Assembly (NCBI RefSeq): GCF_900099965.1
Contig: NZ_FNDJ01000007.1
Span: 280,995-344,994, forward strand
Reading direction: 5' to 3'
Origin: Nonomuraea jiangxiensis
GTDB lineage: Bacteria; Actinomycetota; Actinomycetes; Streptosporangiales; Streptosporangiaceae
DNA length: 64,000 nt
This document shows positions 1-8,430 of this stretch, piece by piece (position 1 is the first letter of the stretch; the number at the start of each line of letters is the position of its first letter). The notes below the pieces were generated by a model. It searched no databases. It was given only the letters and a program-made list of their open reading frames with translations, and was not told the DNA's origin. The position numbers and the translations under genes are program-made.

Positions 1-1
1 G

Positions 2-373
2 CGGGCCCTCGTCGGCTCCCAGGACCACGTGGCCAAGGCCGCCGCCCTGTGGCGGGCGACCCGCGCGATCCTGGCCCGCACCCCCGGCATCCTGCTCACC
101 TCGTACGAGTCTCTGGCCGCCGACCCCCTCCCCGGCTTCCAGCGCCTGTACGCCTACGCCGGCCTCCCCTGGACGCCGGCCGCCGAACGCCGCATCACCC
201 TGGCCTGCACGGACCCGCCGGGCTCAGCCCTCGTCGCGGCGAGGACGGGCTTCACCTGGTCCGGCCTGTCCCGCACGGCCTACCGCCGCATGGACTCCCG
301 CCGTGCCCTGGACCACGCCACCCACGGTCTGACCCCGGCCGAGGTCACCCGCGTCCGCGCCCTCACCGCCTGA
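2..373 (+). CDS. Sulfotransferase, C-terminal part (5' end outside window)
   Basis: The reading frame is open from base 2, so the gene starts before the window and the GTG at 29 is probably internal. About 123 residues remain. The stretch GILLTSYESLAADPL followed by a helix and YAGLPWTP resembles the C-terminal half of PAPS-dependent sulfotransferases, where a conserved Y-E-D/S-L segment precedes the length-variable tail. The P-loop-like 5'-phosphosulfate motif would lie upstream and cannot be checked. Its last 150 bases overlap, on the opposite strand, the end of the WecG/TagA-type glycosyltransferase. Sulfate-activation genes a few kb away fit a sulfated-glycan role. The family call is moderate. 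Confidence 0.6.
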   Translation, partial: RALVGSQDHVAKAAALWRATRAILARTPGILLTSYESLAADPLPGFQRLYAYAGLPWTPAAERRITLACTDPPGSALVAARTGFTWSGLSRTAYRRMDSRRALDHATHGLTPAEVTRVRALTA

Positions 374-1273
374 CTCCGGCCGGCCGAGCCGTGCGGCCAG
401 GCAGCCGCCCAGCAGGCGGGCCGCGAACGGCAGATCGTCCAGCAGATAGCGCCGCGCCAGCCGCCTCGGCTCGGTGGCCAGCCGGAAGAGCCATTCCAGC
501 CCGGCCCCGCGCAGCCACTCCGGCGCCCTGGGGACGGCGCCCGCCGCGAAGCCGAGCGCCGCCCCGCAGCCGAGGAACCACGTGCCCGGCAGCTCGTCCC
601 GCAGCCCGGCCACCAGCCGGTCCTGCCGGGGGAACCCGAGCCCGGCGAACACCAGCTTCGGCCGCGCCGCGACCACCCTCGCCCGGACGCGCTCGATCCC
701 CTCCCGGGTGGCGTCGAAGCCGTAGGGCGGCGCGTGCACGCCGCACACCCGCAGCCGTGGGTGGCGGGCGGTGAGCCGGTCGGCGGCCTTGAGCGCCACG
801 CCCGGGGGGCCGCCGAGCAGGTAGACGGGCCAGCCGCGCCGGGCGGCCAGCTCGCTGAGCGACCAGAGGAGATCGGCCCCCGTGACCCGGCCGGGCAGGG
901 GGGTGCCGAGCAGCCTGGCCGCCCACACCAGCGGCATCCCGTCGGCCACCACGAGGTCGGCGGCGCACACGAGCTCTCTGAGCGCGGGGTCGGTGGCGGC
1001 GGCCCGGCAGATGTCGACGTTCGGGGTGACGATGCGCCCGCCCCGGCCCGCCGCCAGCTCTGCGGCCACCCGCTGGACGGCCTCGGCCTCGGTGAGCGCG
1101 TCGACGCCCACGCCGCCCACCCAAACCCGCCGGGCGGGGGCGGGCCATCCGGACAGCGGGGCGACCCACGCTTCCGCAGCGACCGGTGCGAGCTCGGCCG
1201 CTGCGGGCGCGGACCCGTCCACTATGTCAGCGACCCCCACCGCTCCGGGAGGGGAGGCGGACACCGTTGTCAC
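224..1273 (-). CDS. WecG/TagA/CpsF family glycosyltransferase
   Basis: Predicted transfer of an N-acetyl-hexosamine-type sugar to a lipid-linked intermediate of a surface polymer, at the cytoplasmic face of the membrane. Family motifs are present in order: TPNVDICRAA, VVADGMPLVWAARLLG, RVTGADLLW, a YLLGG strand and FAGLGFPRQDRLV (usually GLGSPKQE). The GTG at 1273 is chosen because the upstream neighbour ends at 1285. The core family domain ends near residue 300; the last ~48 residues are low-complexity Gly/Arg and are antisense to the neighbouring sulfotransferase, so they may be incidental coding. It is the last gene of a leftward set with a GT2 and a sulfotransferase. Confidence 0.8.
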   Translation of the reverse strand: MTTVSASPPGAVGVADIVDGSAPAAAELAPVAAEAWVAPLSGWPAPARRVWVGGVGVDALTEAEAVQRVAAELAAGRGGRIVTPNVDICRAAATDPALRELVCAADLVVADGMPLVWAARLLGTPLPGRVTGADLLWSLSELAARRGWPVYLLGGPPGVALKAADRLTARHPRLRVCGVHAPPYGFDATREGIERVRARVVAARPKLVFAGLGFPRQDRLVAGLRDELPGTWFLGCGAALGFAAGAVPRAPEWLRGAGLEWLFRLATEPRRLARRYLLDDLPFAARLLGGCLAARLGRPESGGEGADAGDLGRGQTVGGVVQGTAGVHAAVGRAGQAGPGEARPRRDEG

Positions 1274-1284
1274 ATCGGGTGGGG

Positions 1285-2205
1285 TCAAATGCCGTGCCCC
1301 CGGTTGTGCAGGGCCGAGAGCACCGTGGGTGCGGAGATCAGCCCGGCGGCGACCGCCAGGGCGATCGGGGCGCGCGGTTCGGCGAAGCGGGCCCTGAGCG
1401 CGCGGGCGGCCCAGCGGGCGGCCTCGCGCCGGTGCCCGAGTGCCGCGTGGCCGAAGGCCAGCTGGCCGTAGACCCGCGCCGCGCCGCGTCGGTCCACGGC
1501 CAGTTCCGGGTGCCGGTCGAGCATCCACCCGAGCCCGGCAATACGATCCGCCCATCGGGTGACATAGTGGGACCCGCCCCACCGGACCCGGACGAGCGGC
1601 CGGTCGACGTGCACGATGGGGCGGCGCCGGGCGGCGCGCAGGGCCAAGTCCCAGTCCTCGTTCTGGCCGGCGGGCGCGCTCTCGTCGGCCCACAACCCGC
1701 CGCGCTCGAACACGAACGTCGAGGAGTGCACCATCACCATCCGGGAACGGACCAGGTCCTCCACGGTCACGGCCGAGACCCCGGCGAGCCTCGGCACGCG
1801 GCGGCACCCGTACTCCACCTCGATGCCGCAACTGGCGAACTCGCCGCCGCCCTCCAACGCCCGCACCTGCGCGGAGAGTTTGCCCGGCAGCCAGACGTCG
1901 TCGTCGTCGCAGAAGGCGACGAGATCGGTGTCGCAGGCGGCGATGCCGGTGTTGCGCGCCCCGGGGAGCCCGGCGGTGAGCGTGTTGGGCAGGACACGAA
2001 CCGTGTGGCGGGCCCCGATGACGACCCCGGCCACCTGCTCGGCCACCTGCTCGACAATGGGGGCGGCCGCGGGCGGCGTGTCCACCACCACGACCGCGGA
2101 GAGCCTGCCCGGGTAGTCCTGGGCCAGCACCGCCGCCACCGCCTCGCGAAGCTGGGCGGGGCGGTCGCCACGGGTGGGTACGACGACGCCGACGGACCGG
2201 GTCAC
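1285..2205 (-). CDS. Family 2 glycosyltransferase
   Basis: A 306-residue GT-A-fold glycosyltransferase. It begins with the strand VGVVVPTRGDRPAQLREAV and has the ARNTGI helix and FCDDDDVW, the metal/nucleotide-sugar-binding acidic cluster. QNEDWDLALR follows as the catalytic-base region, and the C-terminal half is helical. The GTG start overlaps the stop of the upstream sulfotransferase by four bases (GTGA), so the two are probably translationally coupled. Eleven bases separate its stop from the WecG/TagA-type gene. It probably adds a sugar to the polymer that the adjacent sulfotransferase modifies. Donor and acceptor cannot be told from sequence. Confidence 0.85.
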   Translation of the reverse strand: MTRSVGVVVPTRGDRPAQLREAVAAVLAQDYPGRLSAVVVVDTPPAAAPIVEQVAEQVAGVVIGARHTVRVLPNTLTAGLPGARNTGIAACDTDLVAFCDDDDVWLPGKLSAQVRALEGGGEFASCGIEVEYGCRRVPRLAGVSAVTVEDLVRSRMVMVHSSTFVFERGGLWADESAPAGQNEDWDLALRAARRRPIVHVDRPLVRVRWGGSHYVTRWADRIAGLGWMLDRHPELAVDRRGAARVYGQLAFGHAALGHRREAARWAARALRARFAEPRAPIALAVAAGLISAPTVLSALHNRGHGI

Positions 2206-3101
2206 GCCACCGCCCCCGAGTAGCCGTATCTGGCCCTGAGCGGCCACGTGAGGGCGTCCACCACCCGCCGGTCCCGCCCGGGCAGCCCCGACCGCCACGA
2301 GTCGTCCCGGCGCAGCTCCACCCATCCCACACGGAATCGCATCGGATTGCCGGAGGCGGTGTGGGAGCGGCCCAGCCACACCGTGCGCCCGTCGACGAAC
2401 GGCAGCTCCGGCACCTCCAGCCCGAGCGTCCTGGCCAGCTCCAGAAGCGTGGGCCCCGGGGCGGCGACGAGGTCCTCGTAGCGGACCCTGGTCACCTGCC
2501 CGCCCCGGTCGGAAAGCAGCTCGATGGCGGCGTTCTGGGCGGTCCAGTGGACCGCCGTACGGGCCGGGCCCCAGCGTGTCATGGGCTGCCCGTCCTCGGG
2601 CCGGCGCACGGTCCTGCCCCAGGAGTGGGCGACCGCGCGCGGGTCCCTGACCACGTGCACGATCCGCAGGTCCATCCCGCTCTCCAGCAGGCAGCAGGCC
2701 AGCGACGCGTGCTTGCTGGAGTCGATCACCACCCGGGCGTCCACGGCCTCGTACAGGCGGCGGTGGGCCTGCGCGTATTCGGCCAGGTCGGGATGGGCGA
2801 TCCGGGCGATCCTGCGGGTGCGGTCGACGCGGCGCCGCAGCGTCAGGATCCGCTCGGCCAGGGGCCGGGTCCATCCGCCGAACGCGCGCTCCCCGATCCG
2901 GCGCCAGAAGGCGCAGGAGGGGAACGCCACGCCGCATCCGCAGGGCTCCTCCGAGATGACCCCCCTCTCCCAGAGGTGGGTCACCTCCCCGAGCGCCACC
3001 ACGCCGGGAACCTCGCCGAGGAGCCTTTCCAGCAGGGTGGTGCCGCTGCGGCCGAGACCGCCCAGATAGATCACTCGGGCGGTGGTTACACGATCATTCA
3101 C
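2202..3101 (-). CDS. PAPS-dependent sulfotransferase
   Basis: Transfers sulfonate from 3'-phosphoadenosine-5'-phosphosulfate to a hydroxyl, probably on a glycan or glycolipid. The N-terminal strand-loop-helix VIYLGGLGRSGTTLLERLLG is the 5'-phosphosulfate loop, and VVRDPRAVAHSWGR in mid-protein is the 3'-phosphate motif (R-x6-S). VRYEDLVAAPGPTL is the conserved C-terminal segment. Length (299 residues from the GTG at 3101) suits the family. No convincing ribosome-binding site is seen; the GTG before VIYLGG is an alternative start. It is coupled to the downstream GT2 and separated by 92 bases from cysN, so the PAPS precursor supply is encoded next door. Confidence 0.85.
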   Translation of the reverse strand: MNDRVTTARVIYLGGLGRSGTTLLERLLGEVPGVVALGEVTHLWERGVISEEPCGCGVAFPSCAFWRRIGERAFGGWTRPLAERILTLRRRVDRTRRIARIAHPDLAEYAQAHRRLYEAVDARVVIDSSKHASLACCLLESGMDLRIVHVVRDPRAVAHSWGRTVRRPEDGQPMTRWGPARTAVHWTAQNAAIELLSDRGGQVTRVRYEDLVAAPGPTLLELARTLGLEVPELPFVDGRTVWLGRSHTASGNPMRFRVGWVELRRDDSWRSGLPGRDRRVVDALTWPLRARYGYSGAVA

Positions 3102-3193
3102 GGAGGAGGGCTTTCGCGTGGGCGTACACCGAACGCGAAGAACCTAGCGCGGAGAGTAATCAACCGGTCACGGAACGACCAAAAGATCTACCT

Positions 3194-4456
3194 TCAGCTC
3201 GCGTCGAGGACCATGCCGGCGCCGACCGTGCCGTTGGTGGCCTCGTCCACCAGGATGAAACCGCCGGTCTGCCGGTTGCGGGCGTAGTCGTCCACGAACA
3301 GCGGCTGCGTGATCCGCAGCGACACCCGGCCGATCTCGTTGAGGCCGAGCGAGGTGGCCTCCTCGTCCCGGTGCAGGGTGTTGACGTCGAGCCGGTAGTG
3401 CAGGTCGCGTACGAGGGCGCGGGCCGTACGGGTGGTGTGCTTGATCGACAGCTTGGAACGCGGCGTCAGCTTGATCCCGTCGGCCATCCAGCAGACCATC
3501 GCCTCCAGCTCCTGCGCGACGTGCGGCTGGTTGTTGGGCCGGGCGATCATGTCGCCGCGCGAGATGTCGATGTCGTCCTCGAAACGCAGCGTCACCGACA
3601 TGGGCGGGAACGCCTCCTCCACGGGCCCGTCGAACGTGTCGATCGAGGCGATCCGCGTGGTCAGCCCAGAGGGCAGGTGCACGACCTCGTCACCGGGCTT
3701 GAGCACGCCGCCCGCGACCTGGCCCGCGTAGCCGCGGTAGTCGTGGAAGGCGTGATCGTTGGCCCGCTGGGGGCGGATGACGTACTGGACGGGGAAGCGC
3801 ACGTCGGTCAGGTTGCGGTCGGAGGCGATGTGCACGTTCTCCAGGTGGTGCAGCAGCGACGTGCCGAGGTACCAGGGCGTGTTCTGCGAGCGCGAGACCA
3901 CGTTGTCGCCGTTGAGCGCGGAGATCGGGATGAAGGTGAGGTCGGAGACGTTGAGCTTGGAGGCGAACGCGGTGAACTCCTCCCTGATCTCCTCGAAGCG
4001 CTCCTGGGAGTAGTCGACCAGGTCCATCTTGTTGACCGCCAGCACCAGGTGCGGCACACGCAGCAGCGAGGTCAGGAACGCGTGCCTGCGCGACTGCTCC
4101 AGCACGCCCTTGCGGGCGTCGATGAGGATGATCGCCAGGTCGGCGGTGGAGGCGCCGGTGACCATGTTGCGGGTGTACTGGATGTGGCCGGGCGTGTCGG
4201 CGATGATGAACTTGCGGCGCGGCGTCGCGAAATATCGGTACGCCACGTCGATCGTGATCCCCTGCTCCCGCTCCGCCCGCAGGCCGTCGGTCAGCAGCGA
4301 CAGGTCGGTGTATTCGGTGCCCCGGTCGCGCGAGGTGCGCTCGACCGCCTCCAGCTGGTCCTCGAAGATCGCCTTGGAGTCGTAGAGCAACCGTCCGATG
4401 AGGGTGGACTTGCCGTCGTCGACGCTCCCCGCAGTGGCAAAGCGAAGAATGTCCAT
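3194..4456 (-). CDS. cysN: Sulfate adenylyltransferase subunit 1 (GTPase)
   Basis: CysN is the regulatory GTPase of ATP sulfurylase; GTP hydrolysis drives formation of adenosine 5'-phosphosulfate by CysD. EF-Tu-type motifs are visible: GSVDDGKSTLIGRL (P-loop, residues ~10-23), EQGITIDVAYRYF (switch I), DTPGH and NKMDLVD, followed by two beta-barrel domains. At 420 residues the protein lacks the C-terminal APS-kinase domain found in mycobacterial CysNC, so CysC must be encoded elsewhere. The ATG overlaps the cysD stop by one base (TAATG), as expected for a heterodimer made in equal amounts. Confidence 0.96.
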   Translation of the reverse strand: MDILRFATAGSVDDGKSTLIGRLLYDSKAIFEDQLEAVERTSRDRGTEYTDLSLLTDGLRAEREQGITIDVAYRYFATPRRKFIIADTPGHIQYTRNMVTGASTADLAIILIDARKGVLEQSRRHAFLTSLLRVPHLVLAVNKMDLVDYSQERFEEIREEFTAFASKLNVSDLTFIPISALNGDNVVSRSQNTPWYLGTSLLHHLENVHIASDRNLTDVRFPVQYVIRPQRANDHAFHDYRGYAGQVAGGVLKPGDEVVHLPSGLTTRIASIDTFDGPVEEAFPPMSVTLRFEDDIDISRGDMIARPNNQPHVAQELEAMVCWMADGIKLTPRSKLSIKHTTRTARALVRDLHYRLDVNTLHRDEEATSLGLNEIGRVSLRITQPLFVDDYARNRQTGGFILVDEATNGTVGAGMVLDAS

Positions 4457-5370
4457 TAGAAGTAACCCTCTCGCTTCCGATCCTCCATGGCCGCCTCGGA
4501 CGAGCGGTCGTCGGCCCTGGTGGCCCCGCGCTCGGTGATCCGGGTGGCCGCGATCTCCTCGATGATCTCCTCGACCGTGGCGGCCGGGGACTGCACGGCG
4601 CCCGTGCAGGTCATGTCGCCCACGGTGCGGTAGCGCACCACCGCCTCGAACAGCGGCTCGTCGTCCCCCCGCTGCACGACCTCCGAGTCGGGCAGCAGCA
4701 TGCCGTCGCGCTCGAACACCTTGCGGGTGTGGGCGAAGTAGATCGACGGGATCTCGATGCCCTCGCGCCGGATGTAGTCCCAGACGTCGAGCTCGGTCCA
4801 GTTGGACAGCGGGAAGACGCGGATGTGCTCGCCCTTGCGGATGCGGGCGTTGTAGAGGCTCCACAACTCGGGGCGCTGGTTCTTCGGGTCCCACTGCCCG
4901 AAGTCGTCGCGGAAGGAGAACACCCGCTCCTTGGCCCTGGCCTTCTCCTCGTCCCGCCGGGCGCCGCCGAAGACCGCGTCGAACTCGTGCTCCTCGATCG
5001 CGTCGAGCAGCGTCGTGGTCTGCAGCCGGTTGCGCGAGGCGCGGCGCCCGGTCTCCTCGACGACCCTGCCCTGGTCGATGGAGTCCTGCACGCTGGCCAC
5101 GATCAGCCGCGCGCCCAGCTCAACGGAGCGGCGGTCGCGGAACTCGATGACCTCTTTGAAGTTGTGCCCCGTGTCGACGTGCATGAGCGGGAACGGGATG
5201 GCCGCCGGCCAGAACGCCTTCTCCGCGAGGCGGAGCATGACGATCGAGTCCTTGCCCCCGGAGAAGAGCAAACAGGGACGCTCGAACTCGGCGGCCACCT
5301 CGCGCATGATGTGGATGGCCTCGGCTTCGAGCACGTCGAGCTGCGACGTCGTGTAGTCGCGCTGGAGCAT
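4456..5370 (-). CDS. cysD: Sulfate adenylyltransferase subunit 2
   Basis: CysD forms APS from ATP and sulfate. The PP-loop SGGKDSIVMLRLAEKAF is at residues ~37-53, and the family segments MHVDTGHNFKEVIEFRD and FGGARRDEEKARAKERVFS are present. The ATG at 5370 is chosen because MLQRDYTTSQLDVLEAEAIH is the standard family N-terminus and GGAGG lies upstream; the frame runs further but without family similarity. The length, 304 residues, is normal. It follows cysQ after 19 bases and overlaps cysN by one base. The set serves PAPS production for the sulfotransferases at the left edge, since no assimilatory reductase genes are seen here. Confidence 0.96.
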   Translation of the reverse strand: MLQRDYTTSQLDVLEAEAIHIMREVAAEFERPCLLFSGGKDSIVMLRLAEKAFWPAAIPFPLMHVDTGHNFKEVIEFRDRRSVELGARLIVASVQDSIDQGRVVEETGRRASRNRLQTTTLLDAIEEHEFDAVFGGARRDEEKARAKERVFSFRDDFGQWDPKNQRPELWSLYNARIRKGEHIRVFPLSNWTELDVWDYIRREGIEIPSIYFAHTRKVFERDGMLLPDSEVVQRGDDEPLFEAVVRYRTVGDMTCTGAVQSPAATVEEIIEEIAATRITERGATRADDRSSEAAMEDRKREGYF

Positions 5371-5389
5371 GGGAGCTTTCCTCCGGCGG

Positions 5390-6229
5390 TTAGCGATGCA
5401 GGTCCCGAATCCCGGCGAGCAGCGATGCCGCCAGCTCCGGTAGGGAAACAAGGATATCCGGTAGTGACGGGTCGGCCTGGTTGTAGACCAGCTCGGAGCC
5501 GTCGATGCGGCTCGCGTGAGCCCCGGCGGCCAGCGCCACGGCGACCGGCGCGGCGGAGTCCCACTCGTACTGGCCGCCGGCGTGCACGTAGGCCTCGACC
5601 TCTCCGGTGAGCACGGCGGAGATCTTGGCCCCGGCCGACCCGATCGGCACCAGGTCGGCGCCGACGAGATAGGCGAGTTTCTGGACGAACTCGGGCGGCC
5701 TGGTGCGGCTCACCGCGATCCGGAAGCGCCCTCCGTCGTAGGTGGGCCGCTTGGGCGGGTCGGCCGTGGTCAGCGTGCGGCCCTGGGCGGGCAGCGCCAC
5801 GGCGCCCGCCGCCAGCCTGCCCCGCTCCCACAGCGCCACGTGCACGGCCCAGTCGGAGCGCCCCTCCGCTGGGCTTGTGGTCGCGCTCCCTTCGGCCCCG
5901 TCCTGGTCACGCAAGCCGCCGCTTCCGGGGCCGGCTCGCCGCTCCGAGAACTCGCGGGTGCCGTCCAGCGGGTCGACGATCCACACCCGGTCCGCGCTGA
6001 GCCGGCGCGGATCGAGCCGCTCCTCGCGGGTGGCCTCCTCGGAGAGGATGCTGTCACTCGGCCGCAGCCTGGCCAGCGACTCCATCAGGAAGACGTGGGA
6101 GGACCGGTCGCCCTCGGCCCGCAGCGCGGACGGGTCACCGAATCCCATGCGGTCGCGAACCCGCAGCAGTCTCTCCCCTGCCTCGGTCGCCAGGTCGGCG
6201 GCCACGGCGTGGTCGTCGCGAATCGTCAT
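5390..6229 (-). CDS. cysQ: 3'(2'),5'-bisphosphate nucleotidase (CysQ-like)
   Basis: Hydrolyses 3'-phosphoadenosine 5'-phosphate, the by-product of sulfotransferases, to AMP and phosphate. The inositol-monophosphatase-type metal sites are visible: SEEATREE near residue 64 and VWIVDPLDGTREF at ~82-94, then QYEWDSAAPVAVA near the C terminus. Directly after the DPLDGT motif there is an insertion of about 26 Gly/Ala/Ser-rich residues (~97-122) before GRSDWAVHVALWE, which normally follows at once. The ATG at 6229 overlaps the stop of the sugar-transferase gene by one base (TGATG). Standing between that gene and cysD, it completes a PAPS/PAP cycle. Confidence 0.9.
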   Translation of the reverse strand: MTIRDDHAVAADLATEAGERLLRVRDRMGFGDPSALRAEGDRSSHVFLMESLARLRPSDSILSEEATREERLDPRRLSADRVWIVDPLDGTREFSERRAGPGSGGLRDQDGAEGSATTSPAEGRSDWAVHVALWERGRLAAGAVALPAQGRTLTTADPPKRPTYDGGRFRIAVSRTRPPEFVQKLAYLVGADLVPIGSAGAKISAVLTGEVEAYVHAGGQYEWDSAAPVAVALAAGAHASRIDGSELVYNQADPSLPDILVSLPELAASLLAGIRDLHR

Positions 6230-7692
6230 CAATAAGCTCCTTGCCCACGGGCGACGGCCGACCAAGTCTTCCACAGGATCTGGAGATCCATCGTCAGAGA
6301 CCAGTTCTCCACGTAACGCAGGTCCAGGCGGACGGATTCCTCCCACGATAGGTCAGATCTGCCGCTCACCTGCCACAGCCCGGTCAGCCCCGGGCGTACG
6401 AGGAGCCGTCGGCGCACGTCGTCGCCGTAGCGCGCGACCTCCTCCGGCAGCGGGGGCCGGGGGCCCACCAGGGACATGTGGCCGCGTACGACGTTGATGA
6501 GCTGGGGCAGCTCGTCGAGCGAGTGCCGGCGCATGAAGGTGCCGAGCGGCGTGACCCGCGGATCGTTCCGGATCTTGAACAGCACCCCGGCGCGGTCGCT
6601 GACCAGGGTGATCCTCTGCTGTTCGGAGCCGCGGCGCATGGTACGGAACTTCACGATCGTGAAGAGCGTGCCGTCCTTGCCCACCCTGGTCTGCCGGAAC
6701 AGCGCCGGCCCGGGGCTCGTCATGCGCACGGCGACCGCCAGCCCCGCCAGCAGCGGCGCCAGCAGCACCAGCAGCCCGGCGGCGACCAGCCGGTCGAAGA
6801 CGTTCTTCACGAGCTGCCTGGCCCCGGCCAGCTCGGGATGCTCCACGTGCAGCAGCGGCAGCCCGGCGGCCGGTCTGATCATGATGCGCGGCCCGGCCAC
6901 GTCCATCAGCGCGGGGGCGACCACCAGTTCGGTGAACGTGCGCTCCAGCCGCCAGGCCAGCCGCCGCAGCGCCTGGCCGTCCATCTCGGGGCAGGCCAGC
7001 ACGGCGACGGTGTCGGCGGCGTACTGGTCGGCCACGATCGGCACGTCGCTGAGGTCGCCCGCCACGGGCACGCCGCCCACGTGCTCGCCGGCCGCGCCGC
7101 CGGGCAGGCAGGCGGCCACGACCTCCATGCCGTGGTAGCGCTCCCTGCGGAAGAGCTGCACCAGCTCGGCGATCGAGGTCAGGTGGCCGACCGCGACCAC
7201 GCGGCGCATGCACTCGCCCCGCGCCCTGCGCCGGTGCAGGGCGCGGCGCAGGCCGTATCGGAAGATCAGGGTGAGCAGCGTGACGAGCGGCAGGGCGAGC
7301 ACGACGTAGCCGCGCGCGACGTCGGTCTTGGTGAGGTAGGAGCCGATGGCGGTGCCCGCGATGAGCGCCACGCCCACCTGCATGACCCGGCGGAACTCCT
7401 CGGAGCCGACACCCAGCATGCGCGGCTCGTAGGCCCGGTTGAGCGCCACCGCGCAACACCACACCACCGGCAGCGCCAGGCTGACCAGCAAGTACGGCAG
7501 CACGTACGGAGTGAGCCCGCCGAACCGCACCCAGAAGGCGGCGCAGGACCCGATGCCCGCCCCGCACAGGTCGGCCAGCACCGCACGCAGGCGGTAGGAG
7601 TGGACCCAGGCAGGCGTACGCGGGCTCACCCGCCGGGACGCGGCCGGCCCGGAGCCGGCAACGGTCATCAGTCCGCGGGCTTCACCGCGCAC
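6229..7692 (-). CDS. Polyprenyl-phosphate sugar phosphotransferase (priming glycosyltransferase)
   Basis: An integral membrane enzyme that moves a sugar-1-phosphate from a nucleotide sugar to undecaprenyl phosphate, the first step of exopolysaccharide or glycan assembly. The N-terminal ~150 residues hold four hydrophobic segments, then a CoA-binding-like/Rossmann region (CMRRVVAVGHLTSIAEL). A fifth membrane segment precedes the catalytic domain with FRQTRVGKDGTLFTIVKFRTM, SLDELPQLINV, SLVGPRPPLPEEV and RPGLTGLWQVSGRS. The GTG at 7692 has GGAGG five bases upstream; ATG 7668 is the alternative. It heads the leftward cysQ-cysD-cysN set. Confidence 0.92.
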   Translation of the reverse strand: MRGEARGLMTVAGSGPAASRRVSPRTPAWVHSYRLRAVLADLCGAGIGSCAAFWVRFGGLTPYVLPYLLVSLALPVVWCCAVALNRAYEPRMLGVGSEEFRRVMQVGVALIAGTAIGSYLTKTDVARGYVVLALPLVTLLTLIFRYGLRRALHRRRARGECMRRVVAVGHLTSIAELVQLFRRERYHGMEVVAACLPGGAAGEHVGGVPVAGDLSDVPIVADQYAADTVAVLACPEMDGQALRRLAWRLERTFTELVVAPALMDVAGPRIMIRPAAGLPLLHVEHPELAGARQLVKNVFDRLVAAGLLVLLAPLLAGLAVAVRMTSPGPALFRQTRVGKDGTLFTIVKFRTMRRGSEQQRITLVSDRAGVLFKIRNDPRVTPLGTFMRRHSLDELPQLINVVRGHMSLVGPRPPLPEEVARYGDDVRRRLLVRPGLTGLWQVSGRSDLSWEESVRLDLRYVENWSLTMDLQILWKTWSAVARGQGAY

Positions 7693-7782
7693 GCGCGCCT
7701 CCGGGTGACCATTCCTGAACGGACAGTCACTGATCGTAGTCGCGGGAAAGCCCGCGAACCGGCGAACGGCTCTATGTGGTGA

Positions 7783-8367
7783 TCAGCGTGGAGGGCCCGA
7801 TATGTGCAGATCAGCCCGGTGGAACTCGTTCTGGGTGACTTCCAGGCCGCGGGTCATCAGCGACTCCACCACGTCGGCCGCCCGGTCGACCAGGAAGGGC
7901 AGGTCCTTGCGCTCCATGGTGGCGAAGTCCCGCAGCACGTAGGCGGCGGGGTCCATGCGGCCGGGCGGGCGCCCGATGCCGAAGCGGATCCGCAGGTAGT
8001 CGCGGGTGCCGAGGACCTTGGTGATCGACTTGAGGCCGTTGTGGCCGTTGTCGCCGCCGCCGAGCTTGGCCCGCAGCGCGCCGTAGGGGATGTCGAGCTC
8101 GTCGTGGACGACGATCAGCCGGTCCGGGGTGATCTTGTAGAAGTCGGAGAGCGCCTTGACGGGGCCGCCCGACAGGTTCATGTAGGTCAGGGGTTTGGCC
8201 AGGATCGCCTCGCGTGTCTCGCAGACCTCGGCCCTGCTCTTGTGCGCCTTGAACCGCCCGCCGGCCCTGCCGGCCAGCTCGTCGAGCACCATGAAGCCCG
8301 CGTTGTGCCTGTTGCCCGCGTATTCCGGGCCCGGATTGCCCAGTCCGGCGATCAGCCAGCGATCCAT
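7783..8367 (-). CDS. pth: Peptidyl-tRNA hydrolase
   Basis: Cleaves the ester bond of peptidyl-tRNAs released from stalled ribosomes in the cytoplasm. GLGNPGPEYAGNRHNAGF near the N terminus carries the catalytic His; KPLTYMNLSG, VVHDELDIPYG and GGGDNGHNGLKSI supply the substrate Asn and Asp residues. The length, 194 residues, is typical. ATG 8367 is chosen because AAGGGG lies six bases upstream; a GTG two codons earlier is possible. It lies downstream of L25 on the same strand, with a strong hairpin between them, an arrangement conserved in actinobacteria. Confidence 0.96.
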   Translation of the reverse strand: MDRWLIAGLGNPGPEYAGNRHNAGFMVLDELAGRAGGRFKAHKSRAEVCETREAILAKPLTYMNLSGGPVKALSDFYKITPDRLIVVHDELDIPYGALRAKLGGGDNGHNGLKSITKVLGTRDYLRIRFGIGRPPGRMDPAAYVLRDFATMERKDLPFLVDRAADVVESLMTRGLEVTQNEFHRADLHISGPPR

Positions 8368-8385
8368 CTGCACCCCTTACCGCGG

Positions 8386-8416
8386 AACGGGGCGGCACCG
8401 CGTGGGCCGCCCCGTT
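8386..8416 (-). terminator. Strong hairpin after the L25 gene
   Basis: A perfect 11-bp inverted repeat (AACGGGGCGGC with GCCGCCCCGTT) with a 9-base loop starts 15 bases after the L25 stop. There is no long U-run, as is usual for actinobacterial terminators. It either ends the L25 message or attenuates read-through into pth. Confidence 0.75.
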
Positions 8417-8430
8417 CACCGGAGAACGTG

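Noticed and set aside
363..2332. Large Arg/Gly/Pro-rich minus-strand ORFs in other frames
   Set aside because: Composition is that of high-GC shadow frames; the motif-bearing frames explain the same DNA.
3371..4459. 362-codon plus-strand ORF across cysN
   Set aside because: Antisense shadow of a well-identified gene.
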